64,000 bases of DNA, from contig CAUYLG010065800.1 of NCBI GenBank assembly GCA_963573385.1, positions 61,189-125,188 of the forward strand, written 5' to 3'. The notes beneath the pieces are model-generated. The model did not search any database, was not told where the DNA came from, and worked only from the letters and a program-made list of their open reading frames with translations. Source of the stretch: Cacajao melanocephalus. Lineage: Eukaryota > Chordata > Mammalia > Primates > Pitheciidae. Made by a program: the position numbers and the translations under genes. This document shows, in pieces, positions 63,958-64,000 of the stretch; position 1 is the first letter of the stretch; every line of letters starts with the position of its first letter.

Positions 63958-64000
63958 CCCGCCGGCTGCAGGACCGAGGGAGGGTGCAAAAGGCGGTGGG

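Larger units (their letters stand above)
63295..64000 (-). promoter_or_regulatory. SETBP1: Probable SETBP1 exon 1 / promoter-proximal region
   Basis: CpG dinucleotides become frequent here compared with the intron. Examples are 63460-63560, with about nine CpGs in 100 bp, and 63946-64000, which looks like the edge of a CpG island. On the minus strand three plausible donors are visible: GGGG followed by GTAAGG (intron from 63916), GTCAG followed by GTAAAC (from 63380) and TTGG followed by GTAATA (from 63294). I cannot decide which is used, and more than one first exon is possible. No TATA box stands out. The main transcription start may lie just outside the right edge. Confidence 0.5.

Overview
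This window is primate nuclear DNA, most likely human or another catarrhine. It is dense in Alu elements (twelve recognised) and carries a primate-type L1 3' end together with old MIR, L2, MaLR and DNA-transposon relics. There is no bacterial or viral gene organisation. The one protein-coding exon I can support is the first coding exon of SETBP1 (SET-binding protein 1), on the minus strand at 42457-42942. It has a 5'UTR extension to about 43111, a clear splice donor and a clear acceptor region. The gene therefore runs right to left.

Layout, from the 5' end of the gene (right) to the left. The last kilobase (about 63.0-64.0 kb) becomes CpG-richer and G/C-tracted, and it holds several candidate exon-1 splice donors. 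It is probably the 5' exon/promoter-proximal region, with the promoter at or just beyond the right edge. From about 63.3 kb down to 43112 is intron 1 (about 20 kb). This intron contains three Alus, MIR/L2/MER5 fragments, a 41-bp minisatellite, a 22-bp AT-rich tandem repeat and a 108-bp tandem duplication. Exon 2 (about 42457-43111) encodes residues 1-162. Everything from 42456 to 1 is the start of intron 2, whose 3' end is not in the window. That intron holds nine Alus, a 5'-truncated L1 with target-site duplications, two ERVL-MaLR (MLT1-type) LTRs, a Tigger-like element only 84 bp from the exon-2 donor, a MER1A-like hAT element and a candidate piggyBac MITE. It also holds a long polypurine tract and, near the left edge, a small isolated CpG-rich patch.

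Only one gene is represented, so there is no pathway to reconstruct from neighbours. SETBP1 is a nuclear, AT-hook DNA-binding protein that binds the SET oncoprotein; its AT-hooks, SKI-homology region and SET-binding region are encoded by later exons that are not present here. All long open frames apart from the SETBP1 exon look like chance frames in intronic or repeat DNA. I found no undescribed biological system. The most checkable oddities are the intronic CpG-rich patch, the 41-bp minisatellite, the duplicated roughly 100-bp block at 25.2/25.9 kb, the transposon next to exon 2, and a G-quadruplex-prone tract over a candidate exon-1 donor. Repeat family names come from pattern recognition without an alignment, and repeat borders are approximate unless target-site duplications fix them.
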